DNA from: an uncultured Paracoccaceae bacterium
GTDB taxonomy: Bacteria; Pseudomonadota; Alphaproteobacteria; Rhodobacterales; Rhodobacteraceae
Reading direction: 5' to 3'
Length of the DNA stretch: 64,000 nucleotides
Assembly (NCBI GenBank): GCA_947496605.1
Contig: CANMDF010000001.1
Span: 806,001 to 870,000, forward strand
The notes below the pieces were generated by a model that was not told the DNA's origin, did no database searches, and worked only from the letters and a program-made list of their open reading frames with translations. Shown piece after piece: positions 55,164-62,771 of this stretch (positions are counted from its first letter, which is position 1; each line of letters begins with the position of its first letter). A program made the translations under genes and the position numbers.

Positions 55164-56471
55164 ATGATCCCTCGCTATTCTCGCCCAGAAATGACCGCCA
55201 TTTGGGAACCAGCCACCAAATTCCGCATCTGGTATGAGATCGAGGCGCACGCCTGTGACGCACAAGCCGCGATTGGTGTGATCCCCAAAGAGAACGCCGA
55301 GGCGGTCTGGAAAGCCAAAGACGTTGAATTTGATGTAGCGCGGATTGATGAGATTGAAGCGGTCACCAAACATGACGTGATCGCCTTCCTGACGCATCTT
55401 GCCGAACACATCGGGTCAGACGACGCACGTTTCGTGCACCAAGGCATGACATCCTCAGACGTGCTGGACACCACATTCAATTTGCAACTGGTTCGCGCCG
55501 CTGACCTGCTGATCGCCGATATGGACCGCGTCTTGGCCGCACTAAAGACCCGCGCTTTTGAGCACAAAGAGACAGTTCGCATTGGCCGCAGCCATGGCAT
55601 TCACGCGGAACCCACCACGATGGGTCTAACCTTTGCACGTTTCTACGCTGAAATGGATCGCGGCCGCGCCCGCCTTGTGAACGCCCGCGAAGAAATTGCG
55701 ACCGGTGCGATCTCGGGCGCAGTTGGCACATTCGCGAACATCGACCCATCCGTGGAAGAGCACGTTTGCGCTCAGTTAGGCCTGAAACCTGAACCGATTA
55801 GCACCCAAGTCATCCCCCGCGACCGTCATGCGATGTTCTTTGCGACCTTGGGCGTGATTGCATCCAGCATCGAAAATATCGCCACCGAAGTGCGCCACAT
55901 GCAGCGGACTGAAGTGCTGGAAGCCGAAGAATTCTTCTCAAAGGGTCAAAAGGGATCGTCCGCGATGCCGCACAAGCGCAACCCTGTGTTGACAGAAAAC
56001 CTCACTGGCCTTGCCCGTCTGGTGCGCATGTCCGTCGTACCTGCGATGGAAAACGTAGCCCTTTGGCACGAGCGTGATATCAGCCACTCATCTGTTGAGC
56101 GGGCCATTGGACCGGATACAACTGTGACGTTGGATTTTGCCCTGAACCGTTTGGCCGGGGTCATCGAAAAACTGGTCATTTATCCAGACAACATGCTGGC
56201 AAACATGAATAAATTCCGTGGCCTAATCATGTCACAGCGTGTTCTCTTGGCACTGACCCAAGCAGGCGTCAGCCGTGAGGATTCTTACAAACTGGTGCAG
56301 CGCAACGCGATGAAAGTCTGGGAACAAGGAGCGGACTTTAAAACCGAACTCCTTGCCGATGCGGATGTCTTGGCCGCACTTTCCCCAGAAGAGATCGAAG
56401 AGAAATTCGATCTGCAGTATCACATGAAAAACGTTGATACGATTTTTGCGCGTGTCTTTGGAACACACTAG
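55164..56471 (+). CDS. purB: Adenylosuccinate lyase
   Basis: A 435-aa homotetrameric lyase of purine synthesis, cleaving SAICAR and adenylosuccinate. MIPRYSRPEMTAIWEPATKF opening, FVHQGMTSSDVLDTTFNLQL, GRSHGIHAEPTTMG with the general acid His, and the fumarase-superfamily signature KGSSAMPHKRNPVLTENLTG with the catalytic serine. ATG 55164 follows GAAGG. Monocistronic; convergent with luxI across 56 bp. Confidence 0.96.
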   Translation: MIPRYSRPEMTAIWEPATKFRIWYEIEAHACDAQAAIGVIPKENAEAVWKAKDVEFDVARIDEIEAVTKHDVIAFLTHLAEHIGSDDARFVHQGMTSSDVLDTTFNLQLVRAADLLIADMDRVLAALKTRAFEHKETVRIGRSHGIHAEPTTMGLTFARFYAEMDRGRARLVNAREEIATGAISGAVGTFANIDPSVEEHVCAQLGLKPEPISTQVIPRDRHAMFFATLGVIASSIENIATEVRHMQRTEVLEAEEFFSKGQKGSSAMPHKRNPVLTENLTGLARLVRMSVVPAMENVALWHERDISHSSVERAIGPDTTVTLDFALNRLAGVIEKLVIYPDNMLANMNKFRGLIMSQRVLLALTQAGVSREDSYKLVQRNAMKVWEQGADFKTELLADADVLAALSPEEIEEKFDLQYHMKNVDTIFARVFGTH

Positions 56472-56527
56472 AGGGTTACCGATCTGAATGCCCAACCAGA
56501 GGCGCCCAGATCTTTATCGCAGTCGCG

Positions 56528-57202
56528 TTAAATCTTGGACGGCGCGTGCACCGCATGGTTTTGCATCAAATGCGTCGACTGAGGCATAGGCGCGACCTTC
56601 GGTTTCGGTTCCACCGTACGAAGGACAGCAGGCATCGCCATTGCAACATAGCGACGCTCGTCATGCAGATTGATGTAAGGTTCACCAATGATCTTCGCAG
56701 GGTAGCCAAGCTGGCGCAAAGTACGCGCAAACACTGGTGGGCAAAGTGCGATAATTTCTGTTGCACCTTGTGCGGTCGCTTGCTCAACAACACCGTCGAG
56801 CACAAGTGCCAGACATTCAGAGCGGTCAGCATGCGTGGTAAGCTCATCTGAAATGACAACACGGGTGGCTTCCCAAACATTGGGGGTCACTTCGGCATGT
56901 GGAATAATGTCTGCCGGAATACCAATCAGCTTTCCATCAACCGCGTCACGCAACATATAGGTGTGCGCACCCCATTGCGCCGTCGTAGCCATTGCACGCA
57001 TCCCGCCGACAACTTTCCCGTCCCTCAGGACGAGCGAATAATACGCCTTGGGGTTGTCGTACTGATCCATCTCGACATTATCATCGTGCGGAATATCCCA
57101 TCCTAATTGGTCCACAAAGAACTGCTTACGCAGCGCTAGGAACTCAAAAAATGCCGTACCGTGCTCATGAAGCTCGGTCAGGTTAAAAGTAATCTTCTCC
57201 AT
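56528..57202 (-). CDS. luxI: Acyl-homoserine-lactone synthase, LuxI family
   Basis: A 224-aa autoinducer synthase that makes an AHL from S-adenosylmethionine and acyl-ACP or acyl-CoA. The invariant residues are visible: Arg, Phe and Trp in ALRKQFFVDQLGWDIPHDD, the acidic pair in VEMDQYDNPKAYY, Arg in KVVGGMRAM and the Glu/Arg pair in VWEATRVVIS. The last 25 residues (PKPKVAPMPQSTHLMQNHAV) are an unusual Pro/Met-rich tail. ATG 57202 follows AGAGGG; the frame opens 22 codons earlier. Two dyads lie about 55 bp upstream, between luxR and luxI. Acyl chain length cannot be predicted. Confidence 0.94.
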   Translation of the reverse strand: MEKITFNLTELHEHGTAFFEFLALRKQFFVDQLGWDIPHDDNVEMDQYDNPKAYYSLVLRDGKVVGGMRAMATTAQWGAHTYMLRDAVDGKLIGIPADIIPHAEVTPNVWEATRVVISDELTTHADRSECLALVLDGVVEQATAQGATEIIALCPPVFARTLRQLGYPAKIIGEPYINLHDERRYVAMAMPAVLRTVEPKPKVAPMPQSTHLMQNHAVHAPSKI

Positions 57203-57257
57203 AGTTTTCCCTCTGGTTGTGCCCTGATCGGCAACGGCCCCCACCGTCACCAAAAAT

Positions 57258-57295
57258 GATGTTACCATAACATCAACAATTTAGCTCTAATTGTT
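57258..57295 (-). promoter_or_regulatory. Two adjacent dyads upstream of luxI, candidate LuxR site
   Basis: GATGTTA-CCA-TAACATC (57258-57274) is a perfect 17-bp inverted repeat. It is followed at once by AACAATT-N7-AATTGTT (57275-57295). Both lie in the 123-bp luxR-luxI gap, 55-95 bp before the luxI ATG, the usual place for a lux box. Neither matches the Vibrio consensus, so assignment is by position and symmetry. Confidence 0.55.
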
Positions 57296-57325
57296 CAGAA
57301 ACAGGAAAAAAAGGACTAAGTTTAC

Positions 57326-57934
57326 TTAGATTAAGCCGTATTGATTGGCTAAAGCTGCAGCTTGTGTCCCGGTCTTGGCACCAAGTTTCAACTTCGCGTT
57401 CTTAAGACGTTGTTTGACCGCACCCTCACTGACACTCAACTCAAACGCGATCTCCTTCAATCTTTTGCCGTCTTTGACCATCCCCAAGGCTTCGAGCTCG
57501 GCTTTGGTCAAATTTGTCGGTGGCGCCGTCTCATTGTGCCTGCGGGTCAGGTAAGCCAGCAGTAATTTCAGCTCAAGATCGGTATATTCACGCTCAGGCC
57601 GTGTGAAGGACGCAAATGATCGCTGGGCATCAGCTTTGGCATCAAAAACTGAAACTGTTACCCCGTACCGCATACCGAAGGTTTGCGCCTGAACAATAAT
57701 GCGTTTGGGATCATCATCGGCCAATGCAGACCAGCGCACTGCGCCAATGTTGGCATAAGCCCACCGTACGACCGGATCAAACAGCATATACCGTTGTTTG
57801 GTGTAGTGCGCGATCCATTCAGACGGCAGCGCGTTTTCCTCTTCCATCGGAAAGGCAAAACCAACACGCAGCGCGACATAATAGCCCGATGGAGCAAGCT
57901 GCCCAATCTCTTCCGGGCCCAATAAAGTCGACAT
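57326..57934 (-). CDS. luxR: LuxR-family AHL-responsive transcriptional regulator
   Basis: A 202-aa regulator. N-terminal autoinducer-binding domain (residues 1-130) with the conserved Trp, Tyr, Asp-Pro and Trp of the AHL pocket (EWIAHYTKQRYMLFDPVVRW, RWSALADDDP) and the glycine in GMRYGVTVSV. C-terminal HTH at 140-200 (LTKAELEALGMVKDGKRLKE, LSVSEGAVKQRLKNAKLKLG). It is shorter than TraR by about 30 residues but complete in both domains. luxI follows on the same strand; a paralogous HTH-less gene is divergent. Confidence 0.93.
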   Translation of the reverse strand: MSTLLGPEEIGQLAPSGYYVALRVGFAFPMEEENALPSEWIAHYTKQRYMLFDPVVRWAYANIGAVRWSALADDDPKRIIVQAQTFGMRYGVTVSVFDAKADAQRSFASFTRPEREYTDLELKLLLAYLTRRHNETAPPTNLTKAELEALGMVKDGKRLKEIAFELSVSEGAVKQRLKNAKLKLGAKTGTQAAALANQYGLI

Positions 57935-57970
57935 TCACGTACCTCAAAGAAGCAATGTAAGCATAAACTC

Positions 57971-57986
57971 CTTGTCGCTTGGACAA
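57971..57986. promoter_or_regulatory. Short dyad in the luxR divergent region
   Basis: TTGTC (57972-57976) and GACAA (57982-57986) flank GCTTG in the 140-bp region between luxR and the divergent autoinducer-binding gene. Flanking bases add partial symmetry (ACT at 57967-57969, AGT at 57987-57989). It could be a second regulator site; the evidence is only symmetry and position. Confidence 0.35.
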
Positions 57987-58074
57987 AGTTCAATCTACTA
58001 TGATTGCGGTTGTCGCTTAAGAGAGCATATTTGGATTTAGTTCAGCTTGGCAACCGGAAAGCGAGTACGACGTC

Positions 58075-58563
58075 ATGACTTCGGCACAATTTGAGATCAG
58101 TGAAACGCTGGAACAGCTCAGTCAGCTTGCCCCCACAGGATATGCGTTGGGAATTCACATTGAATACACGACCCCAAAATTCATGTTTCAGACCTACCCA
58201 AAAGCTTGGTTGGATTATTATTCAAGCAACGGCCTAGTGATGTCGGACCCCATGGTCGCTTGGGCCTTTCAGAACGAAGGATCAAACCGCTGGTCAAATC
58301 TTGAAGACCCGGCAGGTGTCATGGCAAAAGCCGCTGAACACGGCATGACATACGGTCTGGTCATTTCAGTTGTCTCTGAGGACAGCCGCACAATCTGTGG
58401 TTTTGCAAATGCTGATCGTGAATTCAACGACGCCGAAATTGCAAAAATTCAAGCTTTGATCACCAGCATTCATGCCAACACTGCCGAAACTGCACAACTG
58501 GATGATGCAACGGTCGAACAGCTTAAAAGAATGTCGATTATGGTGACGCACCCAGGTTCATAA
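58075..58563 (+). CDS. Autoinducer-binding domain protein lacking a DNA-binding domain
   Basis: A 162-aa protein homologous to the N-terminal domain of the LuxR protein encoded on the other strand: QLAPTGYALGIHIEY aligns with QLAPSGYYVALRVGF, and WLDYYSSNGLVMSDPMVAW with the LuxR pocket. The pocket residues Trp, Tyr, Asp-Pro, Trp (NRWSNLED) and Gly (GMTYGLVISV) are all kept, so AHL binding is plausible. The sequence ends at LDDATVEQLKRMSIMVTH, exactly where the HTH should begin, and only 47 bp separate it from the next gene. It may form inactive heterodimers with LuxR, as truncated TraR forms do in Agrobacterium, or buffer signal. No frameshift remnant of an HTH was seen. Confidence 0.85.
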   Translation: MTSAQFEISETLEQLSQLAPTGYALGIHIEYTTPKFMFQTYPKAWLDYYSSNGLVMSDPMVAWAFQNEGSNRWSNLEDPAGVMAKAAEHGMTYGLVISVVSEDSRTICGFANADREFNDAEIAKIQALITSIHANTAETAQLDDATVEQLKRMSIMVTHPGS

Positions 58564-58610
58564 GGCTTTGGGATAACGCTTCCTTTACGACTAACAGCTT
58601 ATGAACGCGC

Positions 58611-59654
58611 ATGAACATGCATGCGCCCCCCTTTCCCCTGACGCGCCGCCGCAAGGCCGCTATGATTGTACAAATGTTGCTTAAAGACGGCCAACCGCCA
58701 GCGCTCGGGCAATTGCCCGAAGCGTTGCAGCTGATGCTGACCGAGGAACTTGGCGCTTTGCGATTGGTTGATAAGGAAACCGTTTCCGCCGTCGCAGAAG
58801 AATTCACAGCTGAACTTGAGGCGATTGGCCTAACCGCCCCAGGCACCCGTGATGGTGCGATTACCGCCCTGTCTGATCATCTTAGTCCGGTTCTGGCAGG
58901 TCAGCTGCGCAAACAATTGGACAGCGTGCGAAACGGTGACCATTGGCCCATTATTGTGGACCTCAGTGTTGAGCGGATTGTCGCCATCATGACCGCTGAA
59001 AGCATCCCGATCTGCGCGATTACATTGTCTAAGCTACCCGTCGCCAAGGCCGCCGAGGTTCTGGGAAAAATCCCGGGCGAACGCGCGCGTCGAATCACAT
59101 ATGCGATGTCACAGACAGAAAACATCGCCCCCGATACCGTCAGACGCATCGGTGCAGCACTGGCAGAGCAATATGGAACAACACCTGATATCGCATTTGA
59201 AAAGGCGCCGGTGCAGCGTCTTGGTGCCATCCTTAACTCAACGGTGACGGATACCCGCGAAGATGTGCTTGTCGGTCTCACAGGCGAAGATCCGGAATTT
59301 GCAACAAACGTCCGCAAAGCGATCTTTACGTTCAAGGATATCGCCCCTCGCGTCAAACCAACCGATATTCCGAATACCATTCGCAACGTGGATGGTGACG
59401 TCTTGATTACAGCGATCGGGGCCGCTTTGGCAGGGGATGACGCGTTGGTGGCTTCGGCTGAATTTATCCTCAGCAGCATTTCGCAACGTATGGCAGGCCA
59501 GTTGCGCGAAGATGCAGATGAACGGGGGCGGATCAAAAAGGACGATGCTGAGAAGGCGATGTCGGCTGTCACAACAGCCATTCGTGAGATGGCAGATGGT
59601 GGGGTTATTACCTTGATTGACCCCGATGAGGCCGAGGAAGACGACGACACATAA
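58611..59654 (+). CDS. Divergent FliG-type flagellar motor switch protein
   Basis: A 347-aa FliG homolog. The N domain (LTRRRKAAMIVQMLLKDGQP), a middle domain and the C domain (LGAILNSTVTDTREDVLVGL, VRKAIFTFKDIAPRVKPTDI, SQRMAGQLREDADERGRIKK) are in FliG order. FliG-C charged residues that contact the stator are partly present (REDADERGRIKKDDAEKA). The usual EHPQTIA motif is replaced by AESIPICAITLSKLP, so it diverges from canonical FliG. No other flagellar gene is in the window. It ends with an acidic tail (PDEAEEDDD). Same direction as the HTH-less AHL-binding gene 47 bp upstream. Confidence 0.82.
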   Translation: MNMHAPPFPLTRRRKAAMIVQMLLKDGQPPALGQLPEALQLMLTEELGALRLVDKETVSAVAEEFTAELEAIGLTAPGTRDGAITALSDHLSPVLAGQLRKQLDSVRNGDHWPIIVDLSVERIVAIMTAESIPICAITLSKLPVAKAAEVLGKIPGERARRITYAMSQTENIAPDTVRRIGAALAEQYGTTPDIAFEKAPVQRLGAILNSTVTDTREDVLVGLTGEDPEFATNVRKAIFTFKDIAPRVKPTDIPNTIRNVDGDVLITAIGAALAGDDALVASAEFILSSISQRMAGQLREDADERGRIKKDDAEKAMSAVTTAIREMADGGVITLIDPDEAEEDDDT

Positions 59655-59705
59655 ACCGACGAATAGTGATACAAGTCATGGAAAGAATGCTCTAGACTTT
59701 CCGCT

Positions 59706-60053
59706 ATGACAGAAGACAACACATTCGATGGACGCCGATGGCACGACATGGGAGGCACCGCAGCCGGTCCCATCCCGACCGATCAACATGACTTTTCTCT
59801 TTGGGAAAAACGCGTTGATGCGCTGATGATCATCGCTTCCAGCAAAGGCCACTTCACCGTTGATGGCCTGCGCCGCGTCCTTGAAGACATGGGCGAAGAT
59901 GCCTTTGAAACAATGACGTACTATGAGCGCTGGATTGCCTCGGTGAATCAGAACCTGATCGAGGCTGGGGTTTATACAACGGCTGAACTTGCACAGCGCA
60001 TGACCGAGGTGGCCGCGCGCGGTGCCACATACGGCGAGGCCGCAAGTGCGTGA
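59706..60053 (+). CDS. Nitrile hydratase/thiocyanate hydrolase type subunit, equivalent to N-terminal half of NHase beta
   Basis: A 115-aa protein matching the N-terminal helical half of nitrile hydratase beta: GRRWHDMGGTAAGPIP, DFSLWEKRVDALMII and FETMTYYERWIASVNQNLIE. In ordinary NHase this continues into an SH3-like half in the same chain; here a stop at 60053 ends it and the SH3-like half is the next ORF. The three-gene order (N-half, C-half, alpha-like) is that of thiocyanate hydrolase scnB-scnA-scnC and of other three-subunit NHases. First gene of a coupled set. Confidence 0.85.
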   Translation: MTEDNTFDGRRWHDMGGTAAGPIPTDQHDFSLWEKRVDALMIIASSKGHFTVDGLRRVLEDMGEDAFETMTYYERWIASVNQNLIEAGVYTTAELAQRMTEVAARGATYGEAASA

Positions 60054-60333
60054 TCGCGAGTATATGCGGGTCCGGTCGGACATGCCGCCGGGTCATGTCC
60101 GCACGCCCAGTTATCTGCGCGGCAAAGTCGGGTGGGTTGAGCGCACGTTAGGTCCTTTCGAAAACCCAGAGCAATTAGCTTACGGTCTAAAAGGAGATCC
60201 ATTGCCGTTGATGCGGGTCCGCTTTTCAATGGCCGACGTTTGGGGCCCTGCGTCTGAAACACCACATGACACAATAGATGCAGAAATCTACAGCCATTGG
60301 CTTGAACCGGCAGAGGCCCCCAATGCCCCATGA
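60046..60333 (+). CDS. Nitrile hydratase/thiocyanate hydrolase type subunit, equivalent to C-terminal half of NHase beta
   Basis: A 95-aa SH3-like barrel protein: YMRVRSDMPPGHVRTPSYLR, GKVGWVERTLGPFENPEQLA, MRVRFSMADVWG and AEIYSHWLEPA, the ending of NHase beta. GTG 60046 overlaps the previous stop by 8 nt and has GAGG 7 nt upstream; an ATG at 60064 is possible. Because the frame differs from the N-half ORF, this is either a natural split gene or a shift in a once single beta gene; the good ribosome site favours a natural split. Confidence 0.82.
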   Translation: MRDREYMRVRSDMPPGHVRTPSYLRGKVGWVERTLGPFENPEQLAYGLKGDPLPLMRVRFSMADVWGPASETPHDTIDAEIYSHWLEPAEAPNAP

Positions 60334-60967
60334 TCACCACGACCATCTATCACCGTCCGGCCATCCTTACCGGCCAGACGACGATCATCCGCTAACTTAC
60401 TGGCAGCAAATGGAAATCGCAGTGCGAGAGCTGTTGATCGAAAAAGGTGTAACCACCGCCGCTGACATCAACACCCAAATTGATGCAATGGATGCACGTA
60501 ACCCGTCCCATGGCGCGGCTGTCGTGGCCAGGGCCTGGACAGATCCTGCGTTTCGCTGTGCCCTGCGTAAAGATGCAAGTGCCGCGACCCGTGAAATGGG
60601 TTTTGACATTGGCCCCATGCGCCTGATCGCGCTCGAAAACACGACCGATCAACACAATATCGTCGTTTGTACACTATGTTCTTGCTACCCACGCAATCTG
60701 CTTGGACTGCCGCCCGATTGGTACAAATCACGCGCTTACAGGTCGCGTACCGTCAAAGAACCACGCAAAGTGCTTGCCGAGTTTGGCGTGACATTGCCAG
60801 AGTCCACGACTGTTCGCGTCCACGACAGTACCGCCGACATGCGCTATGTCGTCATCCCTGCCCGCCCCGAAGGAACCGAAGGTTGGAGCGCAGACGACCT
60901 TGCCAAACTGGTCACCCGCGACAGCATGATCGGGACAGGGTTGCCCAAATCACCGGACGCTAAGTGA
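60323..60967 (+). CDS. Nitrile hydratase alpha / thiocyanate hydrolase gamma type metal subunit
   Basis: A 214-aa catalytic subunit with the metal site C116-T-L-C119-S-C121 in NIVVCTLCSCYPRN; Thr in CTLC marks the cobalt type rather than iron (CSLC). Two of these cysteines are oxidised to sulfinate/sulfenate in characterised enzymes. Family context: LLGLPPDWYKSRAYRSRTVK and STADMRYVVIPARPEGT. The N-terminus is His-rich (MPHDHHDHLSPSGH). ATG 60323 overlaps the C-half stop; GAGG upstream. Product could hydrate nitriles to amides or hydrolyse thiocyanate to COS. No metallochaperone or amidase gene is present nearby. Confidence 0.9.
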   Translation: MPHDHHDHLSPSGHPYRPDDDHPLTYWQQMEIAVRELLIEKGVTTAADINTQIDAMDARNPSHGAAVVARAWTDPAFRCALRKDASAATREMGFDIGPMRLIALENTTDQHNIVVCTLCSCYPRNLLGLPPDWYKSRAYRSRTVKEPRKVLAEFGVTLPESTTVRVHDSTADMRYVVIPARPEGTEGWSADDLAKLVTRDSMIGTGLPKSPDAK

Positions 60968-61836
60968 CTGAAGACACCACAATCGAAGGTACAAAGGCAG
61001 ACTGGCTGGCAGATCGTGCGCTACGCGGACTGATCAGCTCGCTGATGCGCTTGCCCTACAAAACCCGCGTCCCAATGATGGGCAGCGCGATGCGACGCGC
61101 GATTGGCCCTTTGACCGGGTATCGCAAACGGGCCGAAGAAAACCTAACGCGCATCTATCCCGACATGGACACAGTTGCACGTCGCAAACTGGCCGCGAAA
61201 TGTTGCGATAACTTCGGGCGCACGATTATTGAAAACTATTCCTGGCGTGAATTCGGCGCACGGTTGCAAGATACCCAAGCGACCGGACCCGGACTAGATG
61301 CAATAACGCAGGCCACAAAGACGCAAAGACCAATCATTTTCGTCACGGCCCATTTCGGCAATCATGAAGCACCGCGGCAAGTCCTTACACGAATGGGCCA
61401 TACCATTGGCGGGCTTTATCGCCCGATGCAAAACGCCTACTTCAACGATCACTACGCAAGGACGATGACATCTTGGGGTGGGCCGGTTTTTGCACAAGGA
61501 CGCAAAGGCACGATGGGCTTTGTCCGGCACTTGCGCGGCGGGGGCATGGGGACGTTGCTTTACGATGTCTCGGCCAAGGGCAAGCGCTTACCGTTTATGG
61601 GGCATCCCGCCCGTACATCGCTATCTGCGGCAGAGATCGCGTTGAAACTAGATGCCCAGATCATTCCATACTTTGGGATCAGACAGGCCGATGGTCTGTC
61701 ATTTAAGGTCGAGGTCGAAGCCCCGATCACCCACGACACACCAGTCAATATGCTACTGGAAATGAACGCCCGACTAGAAGCGCAGATCGCGCGCAATCCG
61801 GATCAGTGGTTTTGGGTACACCGTCGTTGGAAATAG
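60964..61836 (+). CDS. Lysophospholipid/lipid A acyltransferase, LpxL/HtrB family
   Basis: A 290-aa membrane-associated acyltransferase. The catalytic His-x4-Glu motif is in VTAHFGNHEAPRQVLTRMG, followed by GLYRPMQNAYFNDHYA, GRKGTMGFVRHLRGGG and the closing NPDQWFWVHRRWK. These enzymes add secondary acyl chains to lipid A. Start is GTG 60964, overlapping the stop of the NHase-type alpha gene by 4 nt, so the two are translationally linked without an obvious metabolic reason. It lacks a strong N-terminal membrane helix. Confidence 0.88.
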   Translation: MTEDTTIEGTKADWLADRALRGLISSLMRLPYKTRVPMMGSAMRRAIGPLTGYRKRAEENLTRIYPDMDTVARRKLAAKCCDNFGRTIIENYSWREFGARLQDTQATGPGLDAITQATKTQRPIIFVTAHFGNHEAPRQVLTRMGHTIGGLYRPMQNAYFNDHYARTMTSWGGPVFAQGRKGTMGFVRHLRGGGMGTLLYDVSAKGKRLPFMGHPARTSLSAAEIALKLDAQIIPYFGIRQADGLSFKVEVEAPITHDTPVNMLLEMNARLEAQIARNPDQWFWVHRRWK

Positions 61837-61846
61837 TTTGGCCGGC

Positions 61847-62539
61847 CTAGCGCAGCTCTGCCGCACCCACGATTGGCCCATCGGTCGCTTGCTGAACAAT
61901 CACAACGATCGGATCGTCGCCCGCAGCCTCAGCTTGGATCGCCAAAGCCGAACGTCCGTCCCACCGACCGATCACATCCCATGACGTCACGATGTTGGCA
62001 TAGCTCAGATTACGACCTGCGTTTTCGCCCCGACGAATAGAGACCGTCTGTTCGGGCATATAACGTACCAACTGCACAACATAATCACCGCCAGCACCGG
62101 GGGCGGCATTGATGATCACGTTGTTACCACTTCGCGTCAGGTTCACATCAAAAGGTGACCCCTGCCGCGCGTGCGCTTGGATTGCATCCATAACAAGCAT
62201 TGCACGAGACCCAACAACGTGATCCACGCCACCGATCACCATTTGCGGTGTATAGACTGTGGTCGCATTGGCGGCGCGTGCATAGGCATGCTGCCTTTGG
62301 GTGTTCGCAGGGCTGGCGAATTCGTCTTTCCAGCCAATGTAGTCCCAGTAGTCGACATGTAGCGCCAGTGCGATCACATCATCGCGTTTTGCCAAATCAT
62401 GCAGCATTGCATCTGCAGGTGGGCAAGATGAACATCCTTGCGATGTATAAAGCTCAACCACGACCGGCCCGTTTTGTGCAAACGCACTGGACGCCTGCAG
62501 CAGGCCAACAAAGGATAGAAGAGCTAATAGGGAACGCAT
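61847..62539 (-). CDS. DUF1223 secreted thioredoxin-like protein
   Basis: A 230-aa exported protein. Signal peptide MRSLLALLSFVGLLQASSAF, then the DUF1223 core VVELYTSQGCSSCPPADAML, with a CSSC active-site-like pair, LHVDYWDYIGWKDEFASPAN, TVYTPQMVIGGVDHVVGS. The fold is thioredoxin-like; the substrate is not established. ATG 62539 has GAGG upstream; 23 more open codons are unsupported. Convergent with the acyltransferase (10-nt gap) and divergent from acnA. Confidence 0.9.
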   Translation of the reverse strand: MRSLLALLSFVGLLQASSAFAQNGPVVVELYTSQGCSSCPPADAMLHDLAKRDDVIALALHVDYWDYIGWKDEFASPANTQRQHAYARAANATTVYTPQMVIGGVDHVVGSRAMLVMDAIQAHARQGSPFDVNLTRSGNNVIINAAPGAGGDYVVQLVRYMPEQTVSIRRGENAGRNLSYANIVTSWDVIGRWDGRSALAIQAEAAGDDPIVVIVQQATDGPIVGAAELR

Positions 62540-62771
62540 GGCAGGCCTCGAAATTCTGTATTCAAGCTCTGGTGTAATCAGCTTGGGCTGAAATGGCCAA
62601 TCAACCAATCGCGAGTGATCTGTTAGGAATGTTTCAGTCGCAAACGCTGTTGATCTTTATTGTGTGCAATCGTATACAACGCGCGAAAGCGCCGCATTGC
62701 ATGACGATTCTGCATGGTGCATCACCATCTACGATAGCCTTGCTTACGCATCAGCCACGAAAGGGAACGCC

